The position numbers were made by a program, and so were the translations under genes. Source: DATFQI01 sp963816955 (GTDB lineage: Bacteria > Actinomycetota > Thermoleophilia > Solirubrobacterales > Solirubrobacteraceae). Taken from it: DNA of 64,000 nucleotides. Positions within the stretch are counted from its first letter, which is position 1; each line of letters begins with the position of its first letter. Shown one piece after another: positions 63,668 through 64,000 of this stretch. The notes beneath the pieces were generated by a model that was given only the letters and a program-made list of their open reading frames with translations, did no database searches and was not told the origin of the DNA. The stretch is from positions 806,001 through 870,000 of the forward strand of contig CAWFME010000004.1 in the NCBI GenBank assembly GCA_963816955.1, read 5' to 3'.

Positions 63668-64000
63668 ATGCACGACAAGGTCGTCAGGCGGCGCCGCGCC
63701 GTCCTCGCCCTGCTGGTCGCGCTGTCGCTGTTCCTGCTGACCGCGTACTTCGGCGAGTCCGACGGCGGTGGCCTGCACGCCACCCAGCGCGGCGCGCTCG
63801 AGGTCCTGGCTCCGATCCAGGAGGGGGCCAACAAGGCGCTCAAGCCCGCCCGCGATCTGTTCGGGTGGTTCGGCGACACGCTCGACGCCCAGGACGAGCG
63901 CGACCGGCTGCAGCGCGAGCGCGACAAGCTGCGCAGCGAGGTGGCGCAGCTCCAGGTCTCCAAGCGCGAGCTCGAGCAGCTCAAGGGCCTGCAGGAGATC
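63668..64000 (+). CDS. mreC: Rod-shape determining protein MreC, N-terminal part, cut by window edge
   Basis: ATG 63668 opens a frame that runs off the right edge with 111 codons. It has a basic start (MHDKVVRRRRAVLALL), one TM helix (LALLVALSLFLLTAYF), and then a long coiled coil (DERDRLQRERDKLRSEVAQL), the layout of MreC before its beta domains. It lies 43 bases after mreB in the usual order. Confidence 0.88.
   Translation, partial: MHDKVVRRRRAVLALLVALSLFLLTAYFGESDGGGLHATQRGALEVLAPIQEGANKALKPARDLFGWFGDTLDAQDERDRLQRERDKLRSEVAQLQVSKRELEQLKGLQEI

Overview
The window is very GC-rich, uses GTG and TTG starts often, and is packed with genes that overlap by 1-4 bases (ATGA, GTGA, TTGA). Together with an actinobacterial-type (group 1h) [NiFe]-hydrogenase island and the orders tig-clpP-clpX and valS-folC...ndk-maf...mreB-mreC, this points to a high-GC actinobacterium, plausibly of class Thermoleophilia. 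The class is inferred from general gene content, not from a marker gene. No rRNA, tRNA, CRISPR array, insertion sequence or phage gene was found.

Layout. 1-7.7 kb: an MFS transporter, then a pyruvate dehydrogenase operon made of an IlvM-like ACT protein, AceE, AceF and a lipoylated E3, with a possible Ile/Val leader peptide in front and a strongly structured aceE-aceF junction. 7.8-18.4 kb: thioesterase, ferredoxin-NADP reductase, a quinone-stress group (MhqD-like esterase, MhqO-like dioxygenase, FUSC exporter, quinone oxidoreductase) around twin MarR-type operators, an HD-GYP protein, an alpha/beta hydrolase and a secreted LVIVD protein. 18.6-33.8 kb: dodecin, then a 13-kb co-directional hydrogenase operon (hypC, a hypC paralogue, hypD, hypE, small and large subunits, NifU-DUF5947 fusion, DUF6084, an uncharacterised protein, maturation protease, hypA, hypB, tandem SIS protein, hypF), followed by convergent Fur-family regulator and NiCoT nickel permease genes with a Nur-box-like operator. 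33.9-47 kb: M32 carboxypeptidase, a proline racemase-family/ornithine cyclodeaminase-family pair, transporters, DsbA- and TlpA-like thioredoxins, a CopC-CopD fusion and a chemoreceptor. 47.2-64 kb: proteostasis genes (tig, clpP, clpX), a secreted propeller-like protein, an SCP2-hydrolase fusion, glpD-tetR, valS-folC, ndk, maf, a cupin/PadR divergent pair and mreB-mreC.

How the genes work together. The 19-34 kb island has what is needed to build a high-affinity H2-oxidising hydrogenase: HypA-F for the NiFe(CN)2CO cofactor, a C-terminal protease, nickel import and a likely nickel-sensing repressor. Other compact regulatory units are the quinone-stress divergon, the cupin/PadR divergon with a perfect 21-bp palindrome, and the TetR-glpD pair.

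Caution on sequence quality. More than twenty frameshifts interrupt conserved genes, including essential ones (clpP, tig, valS, folC, mreB). Nearly all that I could resolve are repaired by removing one base, which looks like insertion-type sequencing error rather than gene decay. Such genes are annotated as whole genes with the break noted. Two inverted-repeat families were also seen: family A overlaps the start codons of aceF and maf and shows compensatory changes in its arms; family B lies at gene 3' ends.
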